A program made the position numbers and the translations under genes. From contig NZ_DAMACX010000014.1 in assembly GCF_031998825.1 (NCBI RefSeq), forward strand, positions 1 to 64,000: 64,000 nt of DNA, in the 5' to 3' direction. This DNA comes from Pseudescherichia sp031998825. GTDB taxonomy: Bacteria > Pseudomonadota > Gammaproteobacteria > Enterobacterales > Enterobacteriaceae. The notes below the pieces were generated by a model. The model did not search any database and was not told the origin of the DNA. It saw only the letters and a list, made by a program, of their open reading frames with translations. Below, one piece after another: positions 7,229-16,167 of this stretch. Position 1 is the first letter of the stretch. Every line of letters begins with the position of its first letter.

Positions 7229-8590
7229 TTATTCCAGCAGCCTGCGGTGTAACGCTTTTACCGCGCTGTCTGCGGAGCCCGCTGGCAGCAGGAAGCAGAG
7301 GCTGTGGTCAGACGCCCCGTGGCAAATCATGCGCACGGCGTGCGCCTCCAGCTCGGCAAAGACCTCTTTGCATACCGCTGCCGCCTGAGAGAGCGCATTA
7401 CCAATCAACGAGACGAGCGCCAGCCCGGTCTCGATCTCAACGTGGCAGTGCGACGACAGCTCGGTGAGCAGGGAAGTAGTCAACGTATCGGCCTCGCCTG
7501 AGGTGGAACCGGTGGAGTTGAGGATCAGCGCGATGCTTGTCTCCGAGGTGGTTACCAGATCGAGCGCCACTTCGTGACGAGAGAGAATCGCAAACGTCTC
7601 GGCTAAAAAGCGGTGCGCCGGCTGCGCGTTCAGGCTGGATAACGTCAACAGCGTCTGCTGACGACGTATGGCCAGGGCGCGATAGCGCGACGGCTCCAGC
7701 GCATCGCGGCGAACCAGCGTTCCACCTGCGGACGCATTATTGCTGGCTCCGACAAATACCGGAATGTTTTTGCGCATGGCAGGCAGCAGGGTAGCCGGGT
7801 GCAGCACTTTAGCACCAAAGGTCGCCATCTCTCTCGCTTCAGAGAACGAGAGGTTATCAATACGTTTCGCCTGAGCGACAATTCGGGGATCGGTAGTATA
7901 GATCCCGGCGACATCGGTCCAGATATCCACACGTGAGGCATGAAGCGCCTCTGCCAGCAGGGAGGCGGTATAGTCGCTGCCGCCGCGCCCGAGGGTGGTC
8001 GTTTGTCCTGTCGCATCGCTGCCGATAAAGCCCTGTGTTACCATCAGCGCCTGCTCAATACGCGGGCGTAAATGTTTTTCCGCCAGCTCGGCAATGGTGT
8101 CGATGGCCGGTACAGCGCAGCCAAATGTATCATCGGTACGAATGACTTTACGGGCATCAAACCACTGCGTTTCTACTTCACGTTCCCGCAAGACTTCCAC
8201 AAACAGCAGGGAGGACATCAGCTCCCCATGGCTCACCAGCTCATCGCACAGCGTGGCTGAACGGGAATCGAGAGCCGTTTCGGCCAAGCGGCTGATATTG
8301 TCGAGGAGACGATCGATCTCCTGACCAATGGCGTCTGGCTGTTTCAGGCGTGAAATAATGTTGTATTGCAGGGCACGTAGGGTGGCGATTTTGTCCAGCC
8401 GAACGTGGCTTTCGAGACCGGAAGCGAGTTCGACTAACAGGTTAGTTACGCCCGCAGAGGCAGACAGGACAACCAGACGAACGTTTTTATCAGCAAGGAC
8501 AAGGGTGGCACTACGGCTCATCGCGTCAAAGTCAGCTACGCTGGTTCCGCCAAACTTGGCAACGATGATGTGTGGATAAGTGTGAGTCAT
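7229..8590 (-). CDS. lysC: Aspartate kinase (LysC/aspartokinase III family)
   Basis: 453 residues. Phosphorylates aspartate to aspartyl-phosphate. The N-terminal kinase domain has KFGGTSVAD (12-20), RGGSDYTASLLAEALHA and FGAKVLHPATLLPA. A C-terminal pair of ACT domains would sense an amino acid. It aligns along its full length with E. coli LysC (449) but with many substitutions, and it lies far from the E. coli lysC position. Its divergent neighbours are dat and ddc, which consume aspartate semialdehyde. It may therefore be a paralogue serving 1,3-diaminopropane synthesis, or a relocated lysC. I found no lysine-riboswitch core in the leader. Confidence 0.88.
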   Translation of the reverse strand: MTHTYPHIIVAKFGGTSVADFDAMSRSATLVLADKNVRLVVLSASAGVTNLLVELASGLESHVRLDKIATLRALQYNIISRLKQPDAIGQEIDRLLDNISRLAETALDSRSATLCDELVSHGELMSSLLFVEVLREREVETQWFDARKVIRTDDTFGCAVPAIDTIAELAEKHLRPRIEQALMVTQGFIGSDATGQTTTLGRGGSDYTASLLAEALHASRVDIWTDVAGIYTTDPRIVAQAKRIDNLSFSEAREMATFGAKVLHPATLLPAMRKNIPVFVGASNNASAGGTLVRRDALEPSRYRALAIRRQQTLLTLSSLNAQPAHRFLAETFAILSRHEVALDLVTTSETSIALILNSTGSTSGEADTLTTSLLTELSSHCHVEIETGLALVSLIGNALSQAAAVCKEVFAELEAHAVRMICHGASDHSLCFLLPAGSADSAVKALHRRLLE

Positions 8591-8857
8591 AACAATCTCA
8601 TATCAGGGCGCCATATCGATATGGCATGAAAATTTTCATTTCGGCATAAGGGAAGAGCGCTTCACCTTACGAAATGTCCGCCCGCGAACATTTCTACTTA
8701 AAACTCAGGAACCTGCTCTCATTGTCTCGCACAGGTTACCGGGGTGGGATCGCATAAATAGTTAAATAGGTACTTCCTTATCGGTTTGGATTTTAACGGC
8801 GGGCATAGTAAGTGATTTAACCCATTGAATCGATATTTTCTTTAACCTTTATGTCAA
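8591..8857 (-). promoter_or_regulatory. Promoter and long structured leader of the aspartokinase gene
   Basis: A minus-strand -35 TTGACA (8852-8857) and -10 TATCGA (8830-8835), 16 bases apart, would give a leader of over 200 bases. It contains a near-perfect 10-bp hairpin at 8672-8693 and two adjacent palindromes at 8610-8639. The segment CGCTCTTCCCTTATGCC resembles what I recall of the tail of the E. coli lysC leader, but the L-box core motifs are not apparent. Confidence 0.5.
8610..8639. promoter_or_regulatory. Two abutting perfect palindromes before the aspartokinase start
   Basis: GCCATATCGATATGGC (8610-8625) is immediately followed by ATGAAAATTTTCAT (8626-8639). Both are perfect, and both lie 20-50 bases upstream of the ATG at 8590. 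They could be operators or stacked RNA hairpins in the leader. Confidence 0.55.
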
Positions 8858-8928
8858 GCCGAGGCTAAAACATTTCTTGTCATTGATTTTTAAGAATATT
8901 TACATAAAAGCCCACAAAAAATAAAAGA

Positions 8929-8957
8929 TTGAGTCCGCTGCTGAAAACACATATATT
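8929..8957 (+). promoter_or_regulatory. Candidate sigma70 promoter of dat-ddc
   Basis: TTGAGT (8929-8934) and TATATT (8952-8957) are separated by exactly 17 bases and lie about 75 bases upstream of the dat start codon. The region between this and the aspartokinase promoter (8858-8928) is AT-rich and otherwise featureless. Confidence 0.5.
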
Positions 8958-9032
8958 AGCCGCGATTTTTTACCCCCCTTGAACCCTTATTCAATCGGTG
9001 TTTTAACGACGCCAGGTTGTAGGAGAGATATG

Positions 9033-10415
9033 ATGACGGATAAAGTCCGTATTGATTCTTTGAGTGCTGATTCCTTACCGCAGAGCAATGAGACCTTTCT
9101 GGCCAGACAGGCCGAGTTTGAATCCAACGTCAGAAGTTATCCACGTAAGTTGCCATTAGCGATTACCAAAGCGCAGGGCGTCTGGATCACCGATGCAGAT
9201 AATAAACAATACCTTGACTGTCTTGCAGGCGCCGGAACGCTGGCGCTGGGCCATAATCATCCTGATGTGATCCAAAGCATCCAAAGCGTCCTTACCAGTG
9301 GCTTACCGTTACATACGCTTGACCTGACCACGCCGTTAAAAGATGAGTTCTCTGCTTATCTGCTCTCGCTGCTGCCAGGTCAGGGCAAAGAGTACTGCCT
9401 GCAGTTCACCGGGCCTTCCGGCGCGGACGCCGTTGAAGCGGCGCTGAAGCTGGCGAAAAAAGTGACCGGACGTTCCGGCGTAATCAGCTTCTCCGGCGGT
9501 TATCACGGCATGACGCATGGCGCGCTCGCCGTAACCGGTAACCTGTCGCCGAAAGAAGCGGTTAACGGCATGATGCCGGAAGTGCAGTTTATGCCTTACC
9601 CGCACCAGTACCGTTGCCCGCTGGGCATCGGCGGCGAAGCCGGTGTGAAAGCGCTGACCTACTACTTCGACAACCTGATCAACGACGTTGAGAGCGGCGT
9701 GCGTAAACCTGCTGCCGTGATCCTCGAAGCCGTGCAGGGCGAGGGCGGCGTGAACCCGGCTCCGGCCGAGTGGCTGCAGCGCATCCGTAAAGTGACCCAG
9801 GAACACGGTATCCTGCTGATCCTTGACGAAGTCCAGGCGGGCTTTGCCCGTACCGGCAAATTCTTCGCCTTCGAGCACGCCGGTATCGAGCCGGACATCA
9901 TCGTGATGTCGAAAGCGGTAGGCGGCGGTTTACCGCTGGCCGTGCTGGGTATTAAAAAGCAGTTCGACGCCTGGGCGCCGGGTCATCATACCGGTACGTT
10001 CCGTGGCAACCAGCTGGCGATGGCCACCGGCCTCACCACGCTGAAGATCCTGAAAGAGGAAGGCGTTGCCGAGCAGGTCACTGAAAAAGGCGAATGGCTG
10101 AAGGGCCAGCTGGCTGAGATGCAGAAGCGTTACCCGGTTATCGGCCACGTGCGCGGTCTGGGCTTAATGATCGGGATTGAGATCGTTAAACCGCAGGAAG
10201 CGCAGGACCACATGGGTTGCTACCCGGCGGACGGCGATCTCTCTGCGCTGCTGCAGAAAAAATGCTTCGAAGCGGGCCTGATCCTCGAGCGCGGCGGCCG
10301 TGGCGGTTGCGTACTGCGTCTGCTGCCGTCCCTGCTGATCAGCAAAGAAGAGCTGGGGATCTTCCTCGATAAATTTGAAAACGCGCTGCTGAGCGCCGGC
10401 GTGAAGCCTGTTTAA
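9033..10415 (+). CDS. dat: Diaminobutyrate-2-oxoglutarate transaminase
   Basis: Class III PLP aminotransferase, 460 residues, that makes L-2,4-diaminobutyrate from aspartate semialdehyde with glutamate as amino donor. The PLP-binding Lys is about residue 294 in MSKAVGGGLP. Upstream lie the family motifs ILDEVQAGFARTG and GPSGADAVEAALKLAKK. AGGAG (9021-9025) is 7 bases from ATG 9033; the ATG immediately before it (9030) and an in-frame ATG at 8979 are alternatives. ddc begins 17 bases downstream, the usual dat-ddc pairing, which supports the substrate over other class III transaminases. Confidence 0.92.
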   Translation: MTDKVRIDSLSADSLPQSNETFLARQAEFESNVRSYPRKLPLAITKAQGVWITDADNKQYLDCLAGAGTLALGHNHPDVIQSIQSVLTSGLPLHTLDLTTPLKDEFSAYLLSLLPGQGKEYCLQFTGPSGADAVEAALKLAKKVTGRSGVISFSGGYHGMTHGALAVTGNLSPKEAVNGMMPEVQFMPYPHQYRCPLGIGGEAGVKALTYYFDNLINDVESGVRKPAAVILEAVQGEGGVNPAPAEWLQRIRKVTQEHGILLILDEVQAGFARTGKFFAFEHAGIEPDIIVMSKAVGGGLPLAVLGIKKQFDAWAPGHHTGTFRGNQLAMATGLTTLKILKEEGVAEQVTEKGEWLKGQLAEMQKRYPVIGHVRGLGLMIGIEIVKPQEAQDHMGCYPADGDLSALLQKKCFEAGLILERGGRGGCVLRLLPSLLISKEELGIFLDKFENALLSAGVKPV

Positions 10416-10432
10416 TCGGAGCAATTGAGCAC

Positions 10433-11896
10433 ATGTCTGATCTAAATCCGATTCTCTCTGGTTCCGCGCAGAGCATTGCTGCCTATCAGGAAGCGATTGA
10501 GCAGAGCACGCAAGCGGTTATTGAGTGGCTTAAGCAGCCTGAGATGTATCAGGGCAAAACCGTTGCGGAACTCCGTGAGCGCATCAATTTAGAGTTTAGC
10601 GCTGAGGGCCTGGGCAACCAGGCCGCCATTGAGCGCGCCGTGGAGTATTTCCTCAAGGACAGCCTCTCTGTGCACCATCCGCAGTGTGTGGCGCATCTGC
10701 ACTGCCCGAGCCTGGTGATTAGCCAGGCGGCGGAAGTGCTGATCAACGCCACTAACCAGAGCATGGACTCCTGGGATCAGAGCCCGTCGGCGACCATCAT
10801 CGAGGTCAAGCTGATTGAGTGGCTGCGTGAGCAGGTCGGTTACACAGCGGGCGACGCCGGGGTCTTCACCAGCGGCGGTACGCAGAGCAACCTGATGGGC
10901 CTGATGCTGGCACGGGATGCCTTTTTCGCTCGCCAGGGTCACTCCGTTCAGCTGCACGGCCTGACCGGTAATCTCAGTAAAATTAAAGTGTTATGCTCTG
11001 AAAATGCACACTTCTCCGTGCAGAAGAACATGGCGCTGATGGGGCTGGGTTACCAGGCCGTGACGCTGGTGAAAACCGATCAATTCTCGCGTATGGATCT
11101 CAACGATCTGAAAGAGAAGCTGGCCCAGGCGAAAGCCAACGGTGAGCAGGTGATGGCTATTGTTGCCACCGCGGGCACCACCGATGCGGGCGCGATCGAT
11201 CCGCTAGCTGAGATCGCTGCGCTGGCGGCTGAAGAGCAGATCTGGGTGCACGTGGATGCGGCCTGGGGCGGCGCGCTGCTGCTGTCCGAGAAGTACCGCC
11301 ACTTCCTCAACGGCCTGGAGCTTGCGGACTCCGTCACGCTGGACTTCCATAAGCAGTACTTCCAGACCATCAGCTGTGGCGCGTTCCTGCTGAAAGATGC
11401 GCGTCACTATCAGCTGATGCGTTATCAGGCGGCGTACCTGAACTCTGATTTTGACGAAGAGCAGGGCGTACCGAACCTGGTCTCTAAATCGCTGCAAACC
11501 ACCCGCCGTTTCGATGCGCTGAAGCTGTGGATGGGCCTGGAAGCGCTGGGTAAAAAGCAGTATGCCGAAATCATTGATAACGGCGTAACCCTGGCGCAGC
11601 AGGTGGCGCAGTTCGTGGCCGAGCAGCCGCAGCTGGAGCTGGTCATGCAGCCGCAGCTGGCCAGCGTGCTGTTCCGTTTCCGCCCGGAAAACGGCGACAC
11701 CGCAGGCGTTGCGCTGCTGAACCAGCGTATCGGCGATACGTTGCTGGCCTCCGGGGCGGCGAACGTTGGCGTAACGGAAGCGGATGGCGTGACCTGCCTG
11801 AAGCTGACTCTGCTCAACCCTGTCGTTTGCCTGGAAGACGTGAAAGTTCTGCTGGCCAGCGTGATCGCCTGTGGGCAGCAGCTGCATAACGCCTGA
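10433..11896 (+). CDS. ddc: L-2,4-diaminobutyrate decarboxylase
   Basis: 487-residue PLP group II decarboxylase that releases CO2 from L-2,4-diaminobutyrate to give 1,3-diaminopropane. Visible motifs are the HVDAAWGGALLLS segment with the PLP-contacting Asp, and DFHKQ with the Schiff-base Lys at about 307. Near the N-terminus is HHPQCVAHLHCPS, typical of this family. It is co-transcribed with dat (17-base gap) and ends at a strong terminator. With the neighbouring aspartate kinase and asd at 61 kb, the full aspartate-to-diaminopropane route is encoded in this window. Confidence 0.93.
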   Translation: MSDLNPILSGSAQSIAAYQEAIEQSTQAVIEWLKQPEMYQGKTVAELRERINLEFSAEGLGNQAAIERAVEYFLKDSLSVHHPQCVAHLHCPSLVISQAAEVLINATNQSMDSWDQSPSATIIEVKLIEWLREQVGYTAGDAGVFTSGGTQSNLMGLMLARDAFFARQGHSVQLHGLTGNLSKIKVLCSENAHFSVQKNMALMGLGYQAVTLVKTDQFSRMDLNDLKEKLAQAKANGEQVMAIVATAGTTDAGAIDPLAEIAALAAEEQIWVHVDAAWGGALLLSEKYRHFLNGLELADSVTLDFHKQYFQTISCGAFLLKDARHYQLMRYQAAYLNSDFDEEQGVPNLVSKSLQTTRRFDALKLWMGLEALGKKQYAEIIDNGVTLAQQVAQFVAEQPQLELVMQPQLASVLFRFRPENGDTAGVALLNQRIGDTLLASGAANVGVTEADGVTCLKLTLLNPVVCLEDVKVLLASVIACGQQLHNA

Positions 11897-11910
11897 TTAC
11901 AGCAGACGTA

Positions 11911-11947
11911 AAAAAAGCCGACGGCAGCGATGCCGTCGGCTTTTTGC
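11911..11947. terminator. Bidirectional rho-independent terminator
   Basis: A perfect 9-bp stem (GCCGACGGC 11917-11925 with GCCGTCGGC 11932-11940) and 6-base loop, with an A-run before and a T-run after. It can therefore stop both ddc from the left and phoX from the right. Confidence 0.92.
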
Positions 11948-11951
11948 TTTT

Positions 11952-13925
11952 TTAGCTGCCTATTAGCCCGCCGTCGGCCTTCACGATCACCACCGTAGAG
12001 GAGCGCGGGCGACCGTTAGGATCGGCATCCGGCCAGTTCGACACCGCGCGCGGATTGGCTGGATCGGTGATGCCGTCGCCCACTTCGCCAGGGTGCTGGA
12101 TATTGATAAACAGCGTCCGGTTATCCGGGGTAAAGGCGATGCCGGTGATCTCGCAGCCGCGTGGCCCGGTGAGGAAGCGGCGATACTCGTTGGTGCCTGG
12201 AATAGTGGCCACCATCTGGTTGTTGCCCATATCGGCATACGCTTTCTGGTTGATGGTGCTGGAGGAGACGTCGGTCTGGATCCACAGCACGCCGCGATGG
12301 TCGAACGAAAGGCCGTCCGGGCTACCAAACGCAGCTCCCTGCATAGAGCCTTTCGCCTGCGCATCGTCGCTGTCGGTACGGCCCGCCATCACCAGAATAT
12401 CCCACTGGAAGCGTCCTGACGCCGGATCGTTGTTCTCTTCCAGCCAGTGCATGATGTGACCAAACTGGTTGTTGGCGCGCGGGTTGGCGGCGTCGACCGG
12501 AGCCTTACCCTCTTTGCCGCGATCGCTGTTGTTGGTCAGGGTGCAGTAGACGCTGCCGGGGGTGTTCGGATCGACGGTGATCCACTCCGGACGGTCCATC
12601 TTGGTTGCGCCCACGACGTCGGCGGCCAGACGGGTTTTGATCAGTAGATCGCCCTGGCTTTCGAAGCCGTGGCTCTGATCGAGGCCGTTTTCGCCAAAGA
12701 CCAGCGGAAGCCAGCTGCCGCTGCCGTCTTCGTTAAATTTCGCCACGTAGAGCGTGCCGGAGGTGAGCAGATCCATACTGGCGTCGCGGTTGGCCGGATC
12801 GTACTTTTTGTCCGAGACGAACTTATAGATGTACTCAAACTTCTGGTCGTCACCCATATAGACCACCACGCGGTTGTCTGCGGCGAGGGTGACCATTGCG
12901 CCTTCGTGCTTGAAGCGGCCCAGCGCCGTGTGCTTGCGCGGCGTAGAGTCAGGATTGTAAGGGTCAATCTCCACGACCCAGCCAAAGCGGTTCGGCTCGT
13001 TCGGGGTTTTATCCACGCTAAAACGCTCGTCAACCTCGTTCCAGCGGTAGGAGTCGTCGCTGTCGGCGATGCCGTAGCGCTTCTCCAGCGCATTACGATC
13101 CGCCTTCTTCACAAAAATATCGGACCAGTTCTCTTCGCAGGTGAGGTAGGTTCCCCACGGCGTGTGGCCGTTGGCGCAGTTCTGCATGGTGCCCAGTACT
13201 AGCTCGCCCTGCGGATCGGCGGCGGTTTTCATCAGCGGCTGATGGCGCGCCGGGCCGGTGAGCTGCATCGGGGTGTTAACGGTGATGCGGCGGGCGAACG
13301 AGGAGGGGCGCACTACCTGCCAGTCATCGCCGCGCTTCTGCACTTCGATAACCGAGATGCCCATCGCATTCTGCCCCTTGCGGGCTTTGTCGAGGTTCCA
13401 GTTGGCGTCGCCATCCTTAAACAGCATCCCGTTATCGATGTACTCATGGTTCATTGCCAGCAGGCCATGGTCAGGGCTGTCTCCGCCCTGCGGCAGGCTA
13501 AACCACGCCATGCCGTCATGGTGCATGCCCGCCTGGGCTGCCTGCTCGTCGGTGGTGTTGCTGCCGTCGGTCTTGAACGCGGGCATCGCTTCCTTCAGAC
13601 CCACCGGCTCGCCCCAACGATAGAACGGCCGCGCGATATAACCCTCCGGCACAATCACCGTATCTTCAGAAGAGACCGGGATGCTGGTGAACCCCAGCGA
13701 GACCGCCTTAGCCAGTGCAGAAGGACGGCCAACGGCAGCAAAGGCCGCCTCCGGTTTCACCAGCAGCGGGAAAGAGACCGCCGCGCCCGCCACCACGCCC
13801 ATCTGTAACAGGCGGCGGCGGGAGAGAAAGACGTTTGCCACGTCGGAAAATACCGGGTTGGCGCTGCGGTTACTGATCTCTTCGCTATGTTCTTTTTTGA
13901 ATAGGGATTTTAACGGTCTGCTCAC
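11952..13925 (-). CDS. phoX: PhoX-family (DUF839) Tat-exported alkaline phosphatase
   Basis: 657 residues. The N-terminal twin-arginine signal SRRRLLQMGVVAGAA (about 35-50) is followed by a cleavage-like AFA. The body has PhoX landmarks such as GTYLTCEENW, NHEYID and ENGLDQSHGFESQGD. PhoX enzymes are Ca/Fe-dependent periplasmic phosphomonoesterases; the exact substrate here is not shown. The start is GTG 13925, with AGGA 7 bases upstream lying in the loop of an 8-bp inverted repeat (13927-13934 with 13959-13966). A PHO-box-like site at 13984-14001 suggests phosphate-starvation control. Confidence 0.88.
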   Translation of the reverse strand: MSRPLKSLFKKEHSEEISNRSANPVFSDVANVFLSRRRLLQMGVVAGAAVSFPLLVKPEAAFAAVGRPSALAKAVSLGFTSIPVSSEDTVIVPEGYIARPFYRWGEPVGLKEAMPAFKTDGSNTTDEQAAQAGMHHDGMAWFSLPQGGDSPDHGLLAMNHEYIDNGMLFKDGDANWNLDKARKGQNAMGISVIEVQKRGDDWQVVRPSSFARRITVNTPMQLTGPARHQPLMKTAADPQGELVLGTMQNCANGHTPWGTYLTCEENWSDIFVKKADRNALEKRYGIADSDDSYRWNEVDERFSVDKTPNEPNRFGWVVEIDPYNPDSTPRKHTALGRFKHEGAMVTLAADNRVVVYMGDDQKFEYIYKFVSDKKYDPANRDASMDLLTSGTLYVAKFNEDGSGSWLPLVFGENGLDQSHGFESQGDLLIKTRLAADVVGATKMDRPEWITVDPNTPGSVYCTLTNNSDRGKEGKAPVDAANPRANNQFGHIMHWLEENNDPASGRFQWDILVMAGRTDSDDAQAKGSMQGAAFGSPDGLSFDHRGVLWIQTDVSSSTINQKAYADMGNNQMVATIPGTNEYRRFLTGPRGCEITGIAFTPDNRTLFINIQHPGEVGDGITDPANPRAVSNWPDADPNGRPRSSTVVIVKADGGLIGS

Positions 13926-13983
13926 GACGGCGTCCTTTGGTTAACCAGAGAGTAAAGTGACGCCGTTAGACTAAGTAATCATT

Positions 13984-14001
13984 GTTACAATTTTATAACA
14001 G
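13984..14001 (-). promoter_or_regulatory. Candidate PHO box upstream of phoX
   Basis: On the minus strand the 18 bases CTGTTATAAAATTGTAAC match the PhoB consensus (two CTGTCA-type heptamers 11 bases apart) at about 14 of 18 positions, 58 bases before the phoX start. The function of the downstream gene fits. Confidence 0.5.
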
Positions 14002-15123
14002 CTAGCGGGCAGCGCTGCGGTGCAGGATCAGCTCGGTGATCTCCGACGGGTGGCCCAGCCGCAGCGGGAAGCCGTTCCACAGGCCCGTGCCGTTGCTGAC
14101 GTAGAGGGTCATATTGCCGACCTGATAGCGCCCGGAGACAAAGCCGTTGTTTGCCGGACCCACCAGCAGATCCAGCCCGCGGATCATCCCCCCGTGGGTG
14201 TGTCCAGAGAGCTGTAGCTTCACGTTGTGCTTCGCATTGTCGCGAGCCGAGCCAGGGCGGTGATCGAGCAGGATGATGCTGTCATCAGGGCGAACGCCTG
14301 CCAAAGCCTGCTCAAGATCGGGGCCGGTCTCCTCAACGCGCTGGGCAGCCTCATCGTTGACGCCCGCCAGCACAATCGATTCACTGCCGCGCGTAATGCG
14401 CACGTGGCTATTTTGCAGGAAGGGGATCTTCAGCTGCTGGTAAATCTTCATCCACTCTACATAGTCAAAGTAGTATTCATGGTTGCCGGTGATAGCATAG
14501 AGACCGCTTTTGGCCTGCAGCCGGGAGAGTGGCTCGACGTCCTTAAAGCGGCGATCCACCGTGCCATCGGACATATCTCCGGTTAGTACGATTAGATCAG
14601 GATTGAGCCGGTTGGCTTTCTCGACAACCTGCTCTACCCAGGCTTGCGGCAGCAGGCGGCTGGAGTGGATATCCGTCAGCTGGACAATCTTAAAGCCCTC
14701 AAAGGCCGGCGGCAGGTCGGGGAAATCCACCTTGACGGTGCGTACCGCCGGGATCTCAATCGCCTGTTTTACGCCGATGGCTGACAGCACCAGGGCTATT
14801 ACCATTAGCGCCACGCCGGATGAAGTTTGCGGCAGGCGCTTACGCAGCAGCCACTTCAGCAGCAGGCCGACGACGTCACGTACCAGCAGCAGCCCGGCAA
14901 ACATCACGATGGAGCCAAACAGCCAGCCCTGGGCGATCATCACCGGCTCGGGCCACTCGGGGGAGAACATACTGCCGAAGAACAGCTTGCCCAGCAGGTG
15001 GAATTCCCCTGCCACCAGCAGCACCAGCGCTAATCCTGCGCGTACCCACATCGGCAGCGACAGCGGCAGAATAAACCGCGCTATCACGTACAGGGCGGGT
15101 ATCAGCGTCCAGATAAAAAACAT
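14002..15123 (-). CDS. Membrane-anchored metallophosphoesterase (YkuE/YaeI-like)
   Basis: 373 residues. About four hydrophobic segments occupy residues 1-125. They are followed by a calcineurin-like domain with LTDIHSS, LTGDMSDG, TGNHEYY and SGHTHGGMI, the metal-ligand set of dinuclear metallophosphoesterases. The active domain probably faces the periplasm. Family members act on phospholipid-type or nucleotide substrates; which one here is unknown. It lies just upstream of the phoX control region on the same strand, so a shared phosphate-scavenging role is possible. Confidence 0.85.
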   Translation of the reverse strand: MFFIWTLIPALYVIARFILPLSLPMWVRAGLALVLLVAGEFHLLGKLFFGSMFSPEWPEPVMIAQGWLFGSIVMFAGLLLVRDVVGLLLKWLLRKRLPQTSSGVALMVIALVLSAIGVKQAIEIPAVRTVKVDFPDLPPAFEGFKIVQLTDIHSSRLLPQAWVEQVVEKANRLNPDLIVLTGDMSDGTVDRRFKDVEPLSRLQAKSGLYAITGNHEYYFDYVEWMKIYQQLKIPFLQNSHVRITRGSESIVLAGVNDEAAQRVEETGPDLEQALAGVRPDDSIILLDHRPGSARDNAKHNVKLQLSGHTHGGMIRGLDLLVGPANNGFVSGRYQVGNMTLYVSNGTGLWNGFPLRLGHPSEITELILHRSAAR

Positions 15124-15154
15124 ATTCCTGCTTCCTTAATTCATCTGCTCCAGG

Positions 15155-16147
15155 TTAAGACCGTAAATCCTTTAGCAACGCCTCATGAAAACGCGCTGGA
15201 TCTTCCATTTGCGGGGCGTGGCCCATACCTTCAAATTCAACCAGAGTGGCATCCGGGATCTGCTTCGCGGCCTCTTTACCCAGCACCTGATAGTTACCCA
15301 CGGTCTTTTTCACCTCCGGCGGCGCGGTATCGCTGCCTGGGGCGGTGGTATCCCCGGTGCCGATAAACAGCGTCGTCGGCACCCGCAGATCTTTAAACTC
15401 ATAGACTACCGGCTGGGTGGCGATCATGTCGTAGAGCAGGGCGGAGTTCCACGCCACGCGCTCTTTACCCGGCCCGTTGCTCAATCCGGCCAGCATATCG
15501 ACCCATTTGTCATACTCCGGCTTCCAGTTGCCCATGTAGTAGGTCTTCTGCTCATAGGCTTTGATGCTCTGGGCGCTGGTTTTTAGCTCGCGCTGATACC
15601 ACTCATCGACGCTGCGGTAAGGCACGCCTTTGGCTTTCCAGTCCTCAAGGCCGATGGGGTTGACCATCACCAGCTTCTCGGTCTGCTGCGGGTACATCAG
15701 GGCATAGCGCGTGGCCAGCATCCCGCCGGTAGAGTGACCAATAATTGTTGCCTTCTCAATTCCCAGCGAGTCGAGCAGCTGGTGGGTATTGCTGGCCAGC
15801 TGCTGGAAGCTGTACTGATAGCTGGCGGGCTTGGTAGAGGTGCAGAAGCCAATCTGATCCGGGGCGACGACGCGATACCCGGCATCGTGCAGAACGCGGA
15901 TCGTCTCCTCCCAGGTGGCGGCGCAGAAGTTTTTGCCGTGCAGGAGCACGACCGTATGACCGTTGGGTTTATCCGCCTGAAGATCCATATAGCCCATGCT
16001 GAGCGGCTGTTTTTGCGACTGAAACTCAAACTTTTTCAGCTCCCAGGGGTAGCTAAAACCTTCCAGGTGTTCACCGTACTCTGCTGCCGTTGCCGCACCG
16101 CTGAGGAGCAGGGTGGCCAGCACGCAGCATGAGGTTCGCTTAAACAT
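15155..16147 (-). CDS. Exported alpha/beta hydrolase
   Basis: 330 residues with a signal peptide (positively charged MFKR, hydrophobic LATLLLSGAATAA). The alpha/beta-hydrolase fold shows VVLLHGKNF (oxyanion-hole region), nucleophile elbow GHSTGG (Ser about 140) and a late GMGHAPQMEDP providing the His. Likely an esterase or lipase-type enzyme of the periplasm; the substrate is not evident. Its start lies 20 bases from the end of the SDR gene, suggesting a short operon SDR-hydrolase. Confidence 0.85.
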   Translation of the reverse strand: MFKRTSCCVLATLLLSGAATAAEYGEHLEGFSYPWELKKFEFQSQKQPLSMGYMDLQADKPNGHTVVLLHGKNFCAATWEETIRVLHDAGYRVVAPDQIGFCTSTKPASYQYSFQQLASNTHQLLDSLGIEKATIIGHSTGGMLATRYALMYPQQTEKLVMVNPIGLEDWKAKGVPYRSVDEWYQRELKTSAQSIKAYEQKTYYMGNWKPEYDKWVDMLAGLSNGPGKERVAWNSALLYDMIATQPVVYEFKDLRVPTTLFIGTGDTTAPGSDTAPPEVKKTVGNYQVLGKEAAKQIPDATLVEFEGMGHAPQMEDPARFHEALLKDLRS

Positions 16148-16167
16148 AACTTTTCTCCACGCTGCGC

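Noticed and set aside
8591..8860. Lysine riboswitch in the aspartokinase leader
   Set aside because: The leader is long and structured, but I cannot find the conserved L-box core motifs; only a short tail segment resembles the E. coli lysC leader.
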